64,000 nt of DNA, from NCBI GenBank assembly GCA_963791575.1, contig CAWBSY010000009.1, forward strand, positions 154,748-218,747, in the 5' to 3' direction. The notes beneath the pieces are model-generated. The model saw only the letters and a list, made by a program, of their open reading frames with translations. It searched no databases and was not told the DNA's origin. Of this stretch, positions 27,862 through 37,874 are shown piece after piece. Within the stretch, counting starts at the first letter, position 1, and each line of letters starts with the position of its first letter. Source of the stretch: JAOAPG01 sp963791575. GTDB lineage: Bacteria; Acidobacteriota; Terriglobia; Terriglobales; Acidobacteriaceae. A program made the position numbers and the translations under genes.

Positions 27862-29411
27862 TTACAGTTGACGCATAAAAGCGACCAGATCCTTCTTCTC
27901 CTGACCGCTCAGCTTCAACTGGAGAACGATGTTGAAATATTCGACTGTGTCCTCAAGCGTTAAACAACGACCGTCATGCAGGTAAGGCGGACTGTCCTTG
28001 ATGCCGCGAAGAGTGAATGTCTTCATTGGCCCGTCACCGGGTTCATTCTTTGAGAAGCGTTCCACGTGCAAGTCGTGCATTTGATTGTCCATGTATATCG
28101 GAGCCATGTGACAACTTGCACATTGTCCCTTGCCGAAGAAGATTTCTTCGCCGTGCACTTCGGCTTGGGTGGCTTTCTGCTTGATCAATCTGCCGGTGAC
28201 CACGTCGAGCTTGGGTGCAGGAGGAAAATCGAGCATGTTCTGCATTTGGGCCATGTGGCTAACCTGAATACGATCGAGAATGTTCATGCCCTTCTTGATG
28301 GCGTGGATTTCGTCCCCATTGAAATACGCGGTACGCTGCTCGAATTCGGTGAAATCCTCTACGGAGCGCAGGCTGCGTTTTGAGCTATGAATCTGCTGGT
28401 TGAAGACCCCGCGCAAACTAACTGTATCCAGACGGAATCTTCGTTCCTCGGGACGTATGTCAGGGTTTAAATGAAATTGTGCGGTCGTGTGTCCGTTCAC
28501 GTGACAGTCAAGACAGGTTACGCCCAGACTTGGATCTTTGCTTTTGCGGTCGTCAGTAGGATTAAATTCCTCCTGGGGAAACGGAGTGACCAGCAGGCGG
28601 AGGCCGTCCAATTGGACCGGAGTCAGAATATCTTTGAAGAGCCGGTAATAATTATTGATGGAGACTATTTCTCCTCGCGACACGTCACCCAGCTCCGGCC
28701 GATTGCTTAAGAAAATGGCGGGCGGGAACTCCGGAATAAACGCTTCCGGCAAATCGAAATCAACATCGACGCGTTCCAGTCGAGGGAACTGCTGTATCTG
28801 AACCTGGGGGAAAACCTGTCCACCGTTTGTCTGCAAAGGATGAGGCAAAGAAGGATACGGGAAAACATCCCGCTCCTTAATTTGTTCCGGAGTCATTTCC
28901 GAAAGTTGGTCCCAGGTTATTCCAGATTTAAGTCGCGCCGTCGGTCCAACCGCAAGCGGCTTCCGCGCGACATCTTAGCTTCGGGATCGAGCTTCGGGGT
29001 GAGGTCGTATCGACTCTCAAGCAGTTCGCGTTGCGCTTGCATCACCTTCGGCCGATTGGCCATCAACTGCTTCATGATTTCATTCGGATTCTGGTTGGGC
29101 ACATCCGAGTTCAGCGGGTCACGATAGAAATCAAATCCGGAGTTCTTGCCTTCCTTTGGCTGCCCCTTAAAAACGGGCGACGAGGGTTTTGCATTCGGCG
29201 CAAGGAATATTGAGGATCGGTCATGCTCAGTCTTCTCCTGCTCAGGACGTTTCATGGCGGCGGGTTGGGAGTGTTCGGCGGACGTTTGTGATTGCTGGGT
29301 CGCGGTCACCACGTCCGGTGGCGCTTGATGAGTGGTCTCCTGGGCAGCCATCCACCAAAGGCTGCCCATTAATACCGCTAGCAGTAAAGTGGCAGCATTA
29401 CGTAGTCGCAT
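27862..29411 (-). pseudogene. Dihaem cytochrome c peroxidase-like periplasmic protein, frameshifted
   Basis: The 5' part (from the ATG at 29411) has a signal peptide (NAATLLLAVLMGSLWWMA), a Gln/Pro-rich linker and ANRPKVMQAQRELLESRYDL. The 3' frame carries FPRLERVDVDFDLPEAFIPE, two haem sites (CLDCH, CASCH) and DSPPYLHDGRCLTLEDTVEY with the peroxidase-family SPPYLHDG loop. The two join if one base is restored near 28961 (an AA where relatives would have AAA), giving MSRGKPLAVGPTARLKSG. Members of this family reduce peroxide or carry out related electron transfer. It is divergent from the YciF-like gene, and the 290-bp gap between them shows nothing else. Confidence 0.8.
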
Positions 29412-29700
29412 CGAAGTTTCCTCCACGCGTTTTCAGGCCGACTCGCTGACTTGGCCGACCGCACATTCTGCGCGGGCGCGTTGTAGATGCACTCGAAATC
29501 GGTGATGGTTGTCTCCTGAACACTACCTTGCGGTCTTGACAACATCATTGTTCACCGCTGCATCTCACCTCCGTTCGCGTTGTGTGTGCAACCTTGACGG
29601 CTACGACAGCAGCTGGCTCAAAATCGAATCGATCGTTTGGGAGGGATACTTGCAGCCTGAAATTCTGAAGAAGGTAAAAGCAGCACTAAAAGGAGATCAC

Positions 29701-30245
29701 ATGGAAACAGGACACGAGCTTTTTGTACATGGATTGAATGACATGCTGGATGCTGAACATCAGCTCGTCGACGCTCTGGAAGAGAATGCCAACGATTCGT
29801 CGCGGGCAGACCTGAAGAAGGCGTTTGAACAGCATCGTAAGGAAACTGAAGGCCACATAGAACGTCTCGAGAAGTGCTTTCAGTTCTTAGGAGAAGAAAC
29901 CGAAGAGACTGAGTGTCACGGCATTCGCGGCCTGATTGCGGAAAAGAAGGCCTTCAGTGAAGAAAATCCTTCCGAAGATCTGATTAATGTGTTCAATGTC
30001 GGTGCCGCCATCAAAGCGGAGAGCTACGAAATTTGTGAATATGAATCATTGATTGACCTCGCTCGGAGATGAAACACACGAAAGTGGCGCAACTTCTCAA
30101 CCAGAACCTCAAGGAGGAAAAGGCGACACTGAAGAAGATGGAAGCTTTCAGCAGAAAAGTGAAGCCCTCCCAATTAATGAATGAAGAGCAGCAGGGGAAG
30201 GCAACAGCTAGTGCAAAATCTTCTCGTCGCCGCCGCGCAGCGTAG
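29701..30245 (+). pseudogene. YciF/DUF892-type ferritin-like stress protein, frameshifted near the end
   Basis: The start ATG at 29701 follows a very good ribosome site (AAAGGAGATCAC). The protein has the opening FVHGLNDMLDAEHQLVDALE, with Glu/His residues spaced as in the ferritin-like helix bundle, and HRKETEGHIERLEKCFQFLG in the second helix pair. At 30070 the frame stops, but one base near 30067 restores MKHTKVAQLLNQNLKEEKAT, the expected last helix, followed by a basic tail ending SSRRRRAA. Family members are small cytoplasmic proteins induced by osmotic, oxidative or starvation stress; the molecular role is unsettled. The truncated product would lose one of the metal-lining helices. Confidence 0.75.
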
Positions 30246-30268
30246 CAGTCAAGGCCAAACCGTTACGT

Positions 30269-31157
30269 CTATCGACAAGTCAGCTGTGTAGGCTTCGCCA
30301 AATTGCAGCCGACATGCCGCCATTCATCGTGACTGGAAATCTCCACAGCGTGGCTGCCCAGTGTCGATGTGTCTATCGGTGAGGACCGGCAGGATGGGTC
30401 TTGGTTTAGCTTGTTGATAATCTCTTCACTCGGATTGCCGCCTTTGCATGCGGGATGTCCGAATCCACTGCTGCTCACGCCATTCTGAATATCGAAAATG
30501 AGGTTGTCGCTTGGGCCGGGCGCGACTCCCATCGGCACGGCGTTCAGTCCCAGCGCTTGCCGGGTTTTCCAGGCGACTACGTGGTCGGCACAAGAAGTGT
30601 CTCCGCTTACTCCCAGCGCTCCGACAATTTTTCCATTTTTGTCATACAAGGCGAGCCCTCCACCGAAAACGATGACTCCTCCAATCGGCTTTCCCACTAG
30701 CGGGTCATCGGGCTGACCAAACTTTTGTGGATCACCGGCAAATGCCGTGATTGGGATCTGGACCAGCTCACGATGCTGTAAAGAGAGTTTCCCGGCTGAG
30801 CAGCGGAATAAATGTTGCCGGTGGAAAGAGCAAAATTGTCGGTGCTGAAGGCATTTGCAGTATTCGCTTTCTCCGCGGAGATGAGGCGGCTGCCCGGCCA
30901 TTCCGCGCCGCGATTCGGGCCGGTAAACACGACAGCGCAAACTATGCCATCGCGATTTACTACCGCGCCCCATTCCTGATTTCCGAGTCCGCCGTTCGCT
31001 CCCTTGCCCTCTTTAACAGCGCTCGTTAATGCCGCCTTGAGCTTGTTGTAGTCCGGGACCTTCGAACAATCCTGCGGGTTCTGAGCAAACGCAGAAAATG
31101 AAGACTTACGAATACCAGAAAAGCAACAGCTGTACGCGAGGATATTAAGAATTGCAT
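30269..31157 (-). pseudogene. GlcG/HbpS-family haem-binding protein, secreted, two frameshifts
   Basis: The ATG at 31157 has AGGAG upstream and begins a signal peptide MQFLISSRTAVAFLVFVSLH; a one-base repair near 31095 continues SAFAQNPQDCSKVPDYNKLK. The middle block is GNQEWGAVVNRDGIVCAVV and FTGPNRGAEWPGSRLISAEK. A second repair near 30785 leads to GGVIVFGGGLALYDKNGKIV and GALGVSGDTSCADHVVAW, the GlcG/HbpS core. The final part (SHDEWRHVGC) is peculiar to this subgroup. Such proteins bind haem or small ligands in the periplasm. It is the last gene of the alcohol dehydrogenase-oxidase operon, so it could serve haem handling. Confidence 0.78.
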
Positions 31158-31177
31158 AGCTGATCTCCTGTTCGGTT

Positions 31178-31559
31178 TCATCTTAGGGTGTACAAGTATG
31201 CCGCAATGTCGCGGCTGTCCTGCTCGGTGACTCCCATTTCCGGCATTGCGGTATGGGGTTCTACTTGTCGGGGATGCTGAATCCACAGCATGAGATTGCC
31301 GGGAGTATTCGGAAGTTCGCCGGCAATGTAATAGCGTTGGCCAATACCGTCCAGGCGCGGACCGATCAGACCCCGCGCTCCGGGAACGCCGGAAATTTCG
31401 TGGCATGTATTGCAGCCATACTTGCGAATTTCGGTTCGCCCCAAGCGAGCATCTGCCGCCGCTGGTAAGGGTTGCGGCCCTCTCGACTTCAGTGCGACTC
31501 GGGCGTTCACACGCGGTCGAGACAGTCGATAGGAGAACCGCGAAGAGCAGAATCGGCAT
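31178..31559 (-). pseudogene. Lipoprotein cytochrome c, one frameshift
   Basis: From the ATG at 31559 the protein starts MPILLFAVLLSTVSTACERP, a lipobox (STAC) for membrane anchoring. After a break near 31455 the second frame gives LGRTEIRKYGCNTCHEISGV with one haem site (CNTCH) and the axial methionine region HTAMPEMGVTEQDSRDIAAY, ending LYTLR. It is the short class I cytochrome that commonly accompanies caa3 oxidases as electron donor. It lies 5 bp after ctaG and 20 bp before the HbpS-like gene. Confidence 0.8.
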
Positions 31560-31564
31560 TGTTC

Positions 31565-32511
31565 TCACTCGACGCCTCCCTCCGACAAGCGGCCGAGTTC
31601 CGCCATGCGCGTGTATTGCCATCTTGTCTGCGACTCGTTCATCCACTTGACGAGTAAGACGAGGGCAACAATCAGCAGCAGCGTCCCGGCTGGAATCCAC
31701 ATGATCAGTCCACCGATCTGTTGATCTTCTAGCGCGGTGAGATGCCACGCGGGAGCGGTCAGCACGTAGGACGAATACCAGGGACGCGGTGCAAACGTGA
31801 GCAACGCTCCCGAGTACGCTGGTATGCAGGATTGTCGTGAAGACGTAAACCAAGCCTCCGCCATAACCCAGAGAGGGAGTTCGGTTCACCAACGGCCACC
31901 AAAAGATCAGCGCTGTCACCAGAAAAGTCGTATGTTGCGCGGCGTGAATCCAGTCGCTGCGCAATGTTTGGTCAAACAAGAAGGGAACATGCCAGATCCA
32001 CAGTGCCAGTGCGGATACCAACCATGCCGAGAGCGGGGCCGAAACGAAGGCCCAGAGTCTTTTGAAAGGTTCGTGAGCGCCCAAGGCTGGCGGCCGCGCT
32101 CGCGCCAGACTGGCGGCAATGGCCCACAAGAAATGCGATCAGCGGCCGTCCGAGTACGAGCAGCGGGGCCGAGATCAGCATAAGAATCTCGTGCTGCGTC
32201 ATGTGCACCCAAAACAGTTGCTCGCCGAGTTCGTGGAGCGGAGAATCCAGCGCGATGACCAGTGAAATCCAGCCGAGCGCAAACCAGAGTATCGGCCACA
32301 AGCAACGATCGTCGACGGTTGGTCCGTCGTAGCATCTTCGTTATGCCGATGCCGTAAAGAACCGCCGTCAGCAACAAGGGAATCCAAACGAAAGGCGGCC
32401 ATGTCCAATCGGTTGCCAGCGCGCGGCCAGTTTCTGTTAGCGACCAAGCCGGCGTCGCCGTGAGGATCGCCGCTGTGCCACCGCTGCGACTTGGCTATGC
32501 TTCACCGACAT
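31565..32511 (-). pseudogene. ctaG: Cytochrome c oxidase assembly factor CtaG (caa3 type), several frameshifts
   Basis: CtaG is a multi-pass membrane protein that helps build CuB in caa3 oxidases. Stitched over three or four frames the protein reads TDWTWPPFVWIPLLLTAVLY, ILWFALGWISLVIALDSPLH, ELGEQLFWVHMTQHEILMLI, ALWIWHVPFLFDQTL, AAQHTTFLVTALIFWWPLV and LEDQQIGGLIMWIPAG. Breaks fall near 31807, 32120, 32300 and 32490. All hallmark histidines are retained. The start ATG (32511) is one base past the stop of the preceding small subunit. Assembly error or very recent inactivation would explain such clean segments. Confidence 0.82.
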
Positions 32512-32512
32512 T

Positions 32513-32890
32513 TCATTCACACGGACTAAGAATCCAGCGCGGGACCGAGCCCGCAATCACCACTAAAGCAAAGGAAAGACTGAATGCCATCCCTAGAAGT
32601 GCCTGAAAGTGCGCACGATCGAAATGGCTCCCACCTTCTTCCGACGTGGTGCCGGGAAAGCGTCTGAATTCCACCAGCCCGGTTCCAAAGCCAGTCAGCG
32701 CAATTGCGAAGCAGACAATGCTGATCACATGCAGCACATAATGATGACCGGTTGAACAACTATGCTGTTCGAGCACGTAGCTGAAACCCAGATCCAAGCC
32801 CCACGCAACAAAGCCCGCCACCAGACTCCACCACAGGCCCAGCTGGTGTTCGCCCGCCTCGGATTTGTTGTTCAGACCTCGCCATGACAT
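32513..32890 (-). CDS. Small membrane protein of the caa3 oxidase operon
   Basis: A 125-aa protein from the ATG at 32890 with AAGGAG six bases upstream. Three or four membrane segments are seen: LWWSLVAGFVAWGLDLGFSY, HVISIVCFAIALTGFGTGLV, and FQALLGMAFSLSFALVVIAG. It sits between coxC and ctaG with overlaps of only a few bases, where many oxidase operons carry a subunit IV or an accessory membrane protein. I cannot match it to the known CoxD/CyoD families. It is the only gene of this operon, apart from the dehydrogenase, whose frame is unbroken. Confidence 0.75.
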   Translation of the reverse strand: MSWRGLNNKSEAGEHQLGLWWSLVAGFVAWGLDLGFSYVLEQHSCSTGHHYVLHVISIVCFAIALTGFGTGLVEFRRFPGTTSEEGGSHFDRAHFQALLGMAFSLSFALVVIAGSVPRWILSPCE

Positions 32891-32895
32891 TCTCC

Positions 32896-33526
32896 TTACA
32901 AAAATCGAGTCGTCCCGTAAATCAACAAATCCACAATCAAACCCGTGACCACCACGAAATACCAATAGTCGGAATTGATCGCGGCATCGGCAAGGCGCGT
33001 TCCTTCCATCTTTCGGAGTAAACGAAATAGCCAGCAGAACTATCGTTTCGATCAACTCTGTCACCAGATGCCCGGAGTGCATTCCGATCAGAACCCACAC
33101 GGTGGATGAGTAGGCGTCGTCGGTCCATCGACAGTTCAGGGCAGTAAATTCGAAGACGCGGAGAACCGTGGCCGCGAGCGCAAACAACGCGAGAACGAGC
33201 AGACCATTTCTGATTGCGCGGCGATTACCTTCCGGAGCGCGTTTCCTTACCATCCAGGCGGGAATGATGCTCAAGAGGAAGATCGACGGCGTTGGCTGCG
33301 CCATATTTCAAAGCTGGCGGCAAGTGCCCGGGAGGCCAGTCCGTCGAGCGCGTTCGCAGATAGAAATAGGTCGCGAACATCAGGGCAAACATCATGCCCT
33401 CGATCGCCATATAGAAGACATTCGCAAGCCATGTCGTATTGCGGTGGCCAAATGCGACGCTCGGCAAACCGGAAACATCCAGCGTCAGCGGCCTTCGAAT
33501 TGGCTCGTATTAACGTCAATACCCAT
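32896..33526 (-). pseudogene. coxC: Cytochrome c oxidase subunit III, three frameshifts
   Basis: Subunit III stabilises the oxidase core. The pieces are, in order: an N-terminal MGIDVNTSQFEG, PSVAFGHRNTTWLANVFYMA, IEGMMFALMFATYFYLRTRS, SIFLLSIIPAWMVRKRAPEG, NGLLVLALFALAATVLRVFE, VWVLIGMHSGHLVTELIETI and DYWYFVVVTGLIVDLLIYGT. The Glu in TM3-type IEGMM and the GMHSGHL histidines are family marks. Single-base repairs near 33490, 33290 and 33020 join the frames. The ATG at 33526 lies 3 bp after the coxA stop. Confidence 0.85.
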
Positions 33527-33529
33527 GAT

Positions 33530-35455
33530 TCACCAGCTGGTCGAGGAGTAGGGAGATTGTCCGCGCGGCCAGAGCCATCCGATTAAAGTGGCTATGACCG
33601 GCGGCGCTCCGATAGGAACCGCCCACGGCGTAAAGATTGATCCCACGAATGCGGCCGAAACAGTAAGCGCACTCAAGAACGGCCAGATGCTTGGACCGGG
33701 ATCCTCATCTTTATGTTGCGGATCCGCATCGAGACTGTGAGTGACCAGAGTCTCGCGTATGTCGTCGCGCAGCCCAACCACAACCGGTTGATCCGGAGGG
33801 TCTTCCCACAAAGGATCCCGGCCACTCACGGTCGGAACATGAAGAAAGTTGTAGGGCGGAGGCGGAGACGACATCGACCATTCCAGCCCGGCGTCTCCCC
33901 AGGGATTGTTCCCCGCAATTTCTCCAACTCGCAAGCTACGGAAAACATTGACGAGGAAGACCAGCAACCCGGCGGTCATGAAAACCACGCCACTCGATGC
34001 GAGCACGTTCAATCCCTGCCAATGCATGTCCGGGCCATAGGTATAGACGCGGCGGGGCATGCCTCGCAGTCCCAGAAAATGCAGCGTAAAAAATGTGATG
34101 TTGAAGCCGATGAAGAAGAGCCAGAAATGCCATTTTCCCAATGTCGCGTTGGCCATCCGTCCCGTCATCTTCGGAAACCAGAAATAGATGCCGGCGAACA
34201 TCGGAAAAAGAGCGCCGCCAATCAGGACATAGTGAAAGTGTGCGACCACAAAATAAGTATCGTGGACCTGCAAATCGACGGGGACGGAAGCCAGCATCAC
34301 TCCCGACAATCCACCGATCAAAAAAACAAAGAAAAATCCGAAGCACCAGAGCATGGGCAGTCGAAGCTGCAGCTTTCCGTACCATATCGTCGCCACCCAG
34401 CAGAAGAATTGTGTGCCGGTGGGAATTACGATCATCAAGCTCGCTGCCGTAAAAAAACTTTCGCTCAACTGAGGCAAACCCGTGGCAAACATGTGGTGGA
34501 CCCACACGCTGAAGCCAATAAATCCCGTAGCGACGACCGAAACCACAATCGGCGTGTATCCGAAAATACGGCGTCGCGAAAAGCACTCCACCAGAGTCGA
34601 AACAATGGCGGCTCCGGGAAGAAAGATGATGTAAACCTCGGGATGTCCGAAGAACCAGAACAAGTGCTGGTAAAGGAGAACGTCGCCGCCTTCCGCAGGA
34701 TTGAAAAAGTGCGTGCCCACGAGATCGGTCCAGCAGCAGCAGACCGCTCGCGATCATCACCGCCGGCATCGCAAAGATGACGGCGATGGAGATGACCAGC
34801 TTTTCCCAGAGCAAGATGGGCATGCGATTGAGAGTCATCCCCGGAGCGCGGTGTCGCAAGATTGTGGTCGCGATGCAGATGGCAACACCGAGCGCCGAGA
34901 CCTCGGTGAAAGTAATCATCTGCGACCAGATATCCGCGCGATGTCCCGGGGAATATGCAGGCCCGGAAAGAGGCACGTAGGCAAACCAACCCACATCGGG
35001 ACCAGTATTAGTCAGGAAACCACCCCAGAGAACGAGGGCTCCGCCGACGTAAAGGTAATAGCTGAAGGCATTCAAGCGCGGAAAGGCGATGTTGCGAGCA
35101 CCGCACATCAGCGGAACGACATAGACGCCGAACCCCTGAAACATCATGGGCACGGCAAACAAGAAAATCATCGTGCTGCCGTGCATGGTGAAGACCTGGT
35201 TGTAGAGGTCCGGACCGATCAACGAATTTTCCGGCCGGATAAGTTGCAGCCGGATCATTGCCGCCAACACACCGCCCAGCAGCAAGAAAAATGAAAGCGG
35301 TCACCATGAAGCGGATGCCGATATCGCGTGTGATGGGTGTTGCAAAACCATCCCCAGAAGCCCTTTGGCTGACTCCATGTGCGAGCGAGACGCTGAGCGA
35401 GTTCCGACTGCCCAGTATCTTGATCGTTCGCGACGATGGGTTCCGCAACCGCCAA
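33530..35455 (-). pseudogene. coxA: Cytochrome c oxidase subunit I, frameshifted in the first half
   Basis: The catalytic subunit of a haem-copper oxidase, reducing O2 and pumping protons. The haem a ligand is seen in FTMHGSTMIFLFAVPMMFQ, the CuB histidine and cross-linked tyrosine in FFGHPEVYIIFLPG, two further CuB histidines in VWVHHMFATGLP, and the haem ligands in VVAHFHYVLIGG. The C-terminal half (from about 34720) is one clean frame with extra membrane helices up to FTPWAVPIGAPPVIATLIGW, as in long caa3 subunit I. Breaks lie near 35320, 35288 (a run of T) and 34730. A TTG at 35455 with AGGAG upstream starts LAVAEPIVANDQDTGQSELA. The motifs are undamaged, so loss of function is either artefactual or recent. 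Confidence 0.87.
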
Positions 35456-35466
35456 GTCTCTGCTCC

Positions 35467-36474
35467 TCACTGAAGGACTTTGCAAATACGCGACCACGCG
35501 CCTGGAGATCATCCGGGGCAAGCGGATTCGGCGACATTTCCGTCCCTGGTTTAATGCGCTGCGGATCGACGACCCACCCTGCCAGCGCGCCCGCCGTATT
35601 GGGCAGCGTCTCGGCTGCAATCATGTTCCGGCTGGCGACATGAGTAAGGTCGGGACCGAAGCGCGAACCCGCATCGGTGCCACGAATCGTGTGGCACATC
35701 AGACAGGCATGAGTGAGAAAAACTTCGCGCCCGTGAATGGCTTCGGAAGTCGACGGTTCAGCCGCGGGCTTCAGCTGTTGCTGCTGCCATGCCTGAAATT
35801 TATCGACCGACTTCCGCAACAATCGAAAATCCCATGTGCGCGTGCTGTAGTCCGCAAAACTCGGCGCACTGGCCGTGATAGATTCCGGGCTTATCGATCT
35901 TCGAACCAGAAAGCTGACGAATATCCTGGCAGCAGATCACGTTTGCCGGTGATGTTTGGCGCCCAAAAGCTATGGATTACGTCCTCTGAATTGGTCAGAA
36001 CAACGACAGGAGTTCCGACTGGGACGTGAATCTCATTGGCGGTTGTAACCGTCTGGTCCGCCTGCGAATTTGGATATGTAACTTCCCACCACCACTGATG
36101 GCCGGTAATTTGAATGGTGACGGGATTCTTAGAAGTCAGCCCTTCGACACGCTTGCCGGTGATCACGCTCAGCACAAGAATGACGAACAGCGTAATGACG
36201 GTGATGACGATCGCGGCACCCACAGCCCAACCGGCTCGGCGGTCTTCTTCTTCATCTTTTTCGATGATGGGAAGCGGGTGGCTGGCAACAACGCGAGTCT
36301 TCGCACCGGCTCGGGTAAATGCGGCGATCATGAGAACAAAGACCGCGAAAAGAATCCAGAAAATTGACCCAGTACAGCCATTCAATGTTGCCGGCTTGCG
36401 GAGCAGCAGGATGCAAGACATGTTGTGTCGACCGGATCGAGAACCTCAGCCTGAGCCAGCCAGCGAAGCGGCAT
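35467..36474 (-). pseudogene. coxB: Cytochrome c oxidase subunit II with C-terminal cytochrome c domain (caa3), several frameshifts
   Basis: Subunit II takes electrons into the CuA centre. From the ATG at 36474 (MPLRWLAQAEVLDPV) a first membrane segment appears (FWILFAVFVLMIAAF), then IVITVITLFVILVLSVITG. The copper domain has GHQWWWEVTYP, EDVIHSFWAPNITGKRDLLP and the CuA ligands CAEFCGLQHAHM. A class I cytochrome c domain is fused behind it, with CLMCHTIRGT and the methionine stretch KPGTEMSPNPLAPDDLQ. Breaks occur near 36405, 36362 (T-run), 35895, 35810 and 35490. The fused haem domain and the neighbours make this a caa3-type oxidase. Confidence 0.85.
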
Positions 36475-36491
36475 GAAGCTGAATCCGGCGT

Positions 36492-37049
36492 TCACTTGGG
36501 TTGCTCCGGAACGCCGGTAATTCCGGTCGGGATTTGTTCAGGAGTGGAAGACTCCGCTGGTTTTACATTCATCTGGTCGGTACGGTTAGGAGACACGCCT
36601 TTGGGAAGTAGATCCGGCCATGGATCGAACATAAGCGGCGAGTTCCCAAGCCTGGTATTCAGGGATGCGATTTCGGAAAGAAGGCATGCCATTCGGCCTG
36701 CCTTGCATGATGGTTGCAAAGATATTTCCAGGCTCGCTGCCATAAATCCAGTCGCGATCCATGAGCGGAGGTCCGATTCCGCCTCCGCCGTGCGCATGAC
36801 AACCGACGCAGTTGTATTGCCTCGTAAAGTTTTTGCCCCTCGGAAACGGCGTAGGCGCTCTCCTGGTACATGTTGGAACTCGGTGGTGTGGGAATTAAAT
36901 TTGCGCCGGGATTAAGGCCGCTGATCTGTATTGTGTTCAGCATGTCATTGGCGGGCGGAGGTTGTCGCAGGATCCGTATCTTCGCGCTGACACGAGGCCA
37001 GCAAGGTTACAATCGCCAGCAGAAAGCCGGTATGTAAATTTACGCGCAT
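36492..37049 (-). pseudogene. Lipoprotein cytochrome c, three frameshifts
   Basis: The ATG at 37049 starts MRVNLHTGFLLAIVTLLASC, a lipobox. After repairs near 36965 and 36820 the text reads NMYQESAYAVSEGQKLYEA then NCVGCHAHGGGGIGPPLMDR (haem site CVGCH), WIYGSEPGNIFATIMQGRPN and GMPSFRNRIPEYQAWELAAY with the axial methionine. A third break near 36600 leads to a Pro-rich tail. The GGGG loop after the haem site and the place between the MoxJ-like gene and coxB suggest the cytochrome that carries electrons from the PQQ enzyme to the oxidase, functionally like XoxG. Confidence 0.8.
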
Positions 37050-37874
37050 CAATTTACAACTCTCGTCGTGTTTGTTGGTGAGGCAAGTGGCAATTGCGGA
37101 ACTCCATATTCATCAAGAATTCCGCGTATCTCGGACTGACGTTTCGCGAGCATTGTTTCCAGCTCGTCTCGCAAAGCGAAGTTGCCTTTGCGGACTCCCA
37201 TTGAGATTGCAAATGTAAACGGCAGTCCTGGAGGATCGACTTCGGGTTCGACCGGAGTCAGCGTCAAAGTGCGCCCTGATATTTCTTTGCGAAGTATCCG
37301 GCTAGAGGACCCCAAACCACAGCTATATCGATTTGATGTTTCGCTACGGCACGAACAATCGAATCGGCGCCATCCCCTGTCGTGTTAAAACCGACAATTG
37401 CTGATTGCAAACCACGTCGAGCCAAAGCGTCGCCGGGCGGAGTGTACTCTTCATCGAGAACCTGCACTCCAATCTTCAGACTGTGTAAATCCGGCGAGAA
37501 TTGAACCCTGATGCAAGTTCCAGCCGCTGAGCACGACGCGAAACGAATACGTACGTTGATCGGTAATATGGCGTTGTTGTAAGAACCGACCGATAGTTGT
37601 TCGGGATACCGATCAGCAGGTCGCATCGCGACTTATCCAGATACTCCCGCACGAAACCGCGTCCCATTCTTTGCCAAACGTAGCTGAGACGTGCATCGAG
37701 ATCCTTCGCAACAATTGACGCGATGCGATTCTCAAAGCCTTCCAGCTTTATATTCGAAAACGGCATGTTGTTAGGATCCGCGCACACGCGAAGTTCACGC
37801 GCCTGTCCTACCGCAGTGATCGTAGAAAAAAAGACAGTGAGACAGACGCAAAGCCTAAGGAAGGGCGAATACAT
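37049..37874 (-). pseudogene. MoxJ/XoxJ-like periplasmic binding protein, two frameshifts
   Basis: A periplasmic solute-binding fold found beside PQQ alcohol dehydrogenases. The signal peptide is MYSPFLRLCVCLTVFFSTIT, followed by ELRVCADPNNMPFSNIKLEG, the standard opening of this group. Then come YVWQRMGRGFVREYLDKSRC, DLLIGIPNNYRSVLTTTPYY and, after a repair near 37497, SPDLHSLKIGVQVLDEEYTP. A second repair near 37275 joins YFAKKYQG to RTLTLTPVEPEVDPPGLPF. XoxJ helps the dehydrogenase take up its metal or cofactor. The start overlaps the end of the dehydrogenase gene by 20 bases, and the stop overlaps the next ATG (TGATG). Confidence 0.82.

Noticed and set aside
33713..35294. Long plus-strand frames opposite coxA (355 and 197 aa), rich in Arg/His/Lys
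   Set aside because: Antisense shadows of hydrophobic coxA codons; composition is that of reversed membrane-protein DNA.
30269..37874. Programmed frameshifting as the reason for the broken oxidase genes
   Set aside because: No common slippery heptamer or pseudoknot is shared by the breaks, both +1 and -1 shifts occur, and twenty such events in one operon would be without precedent.
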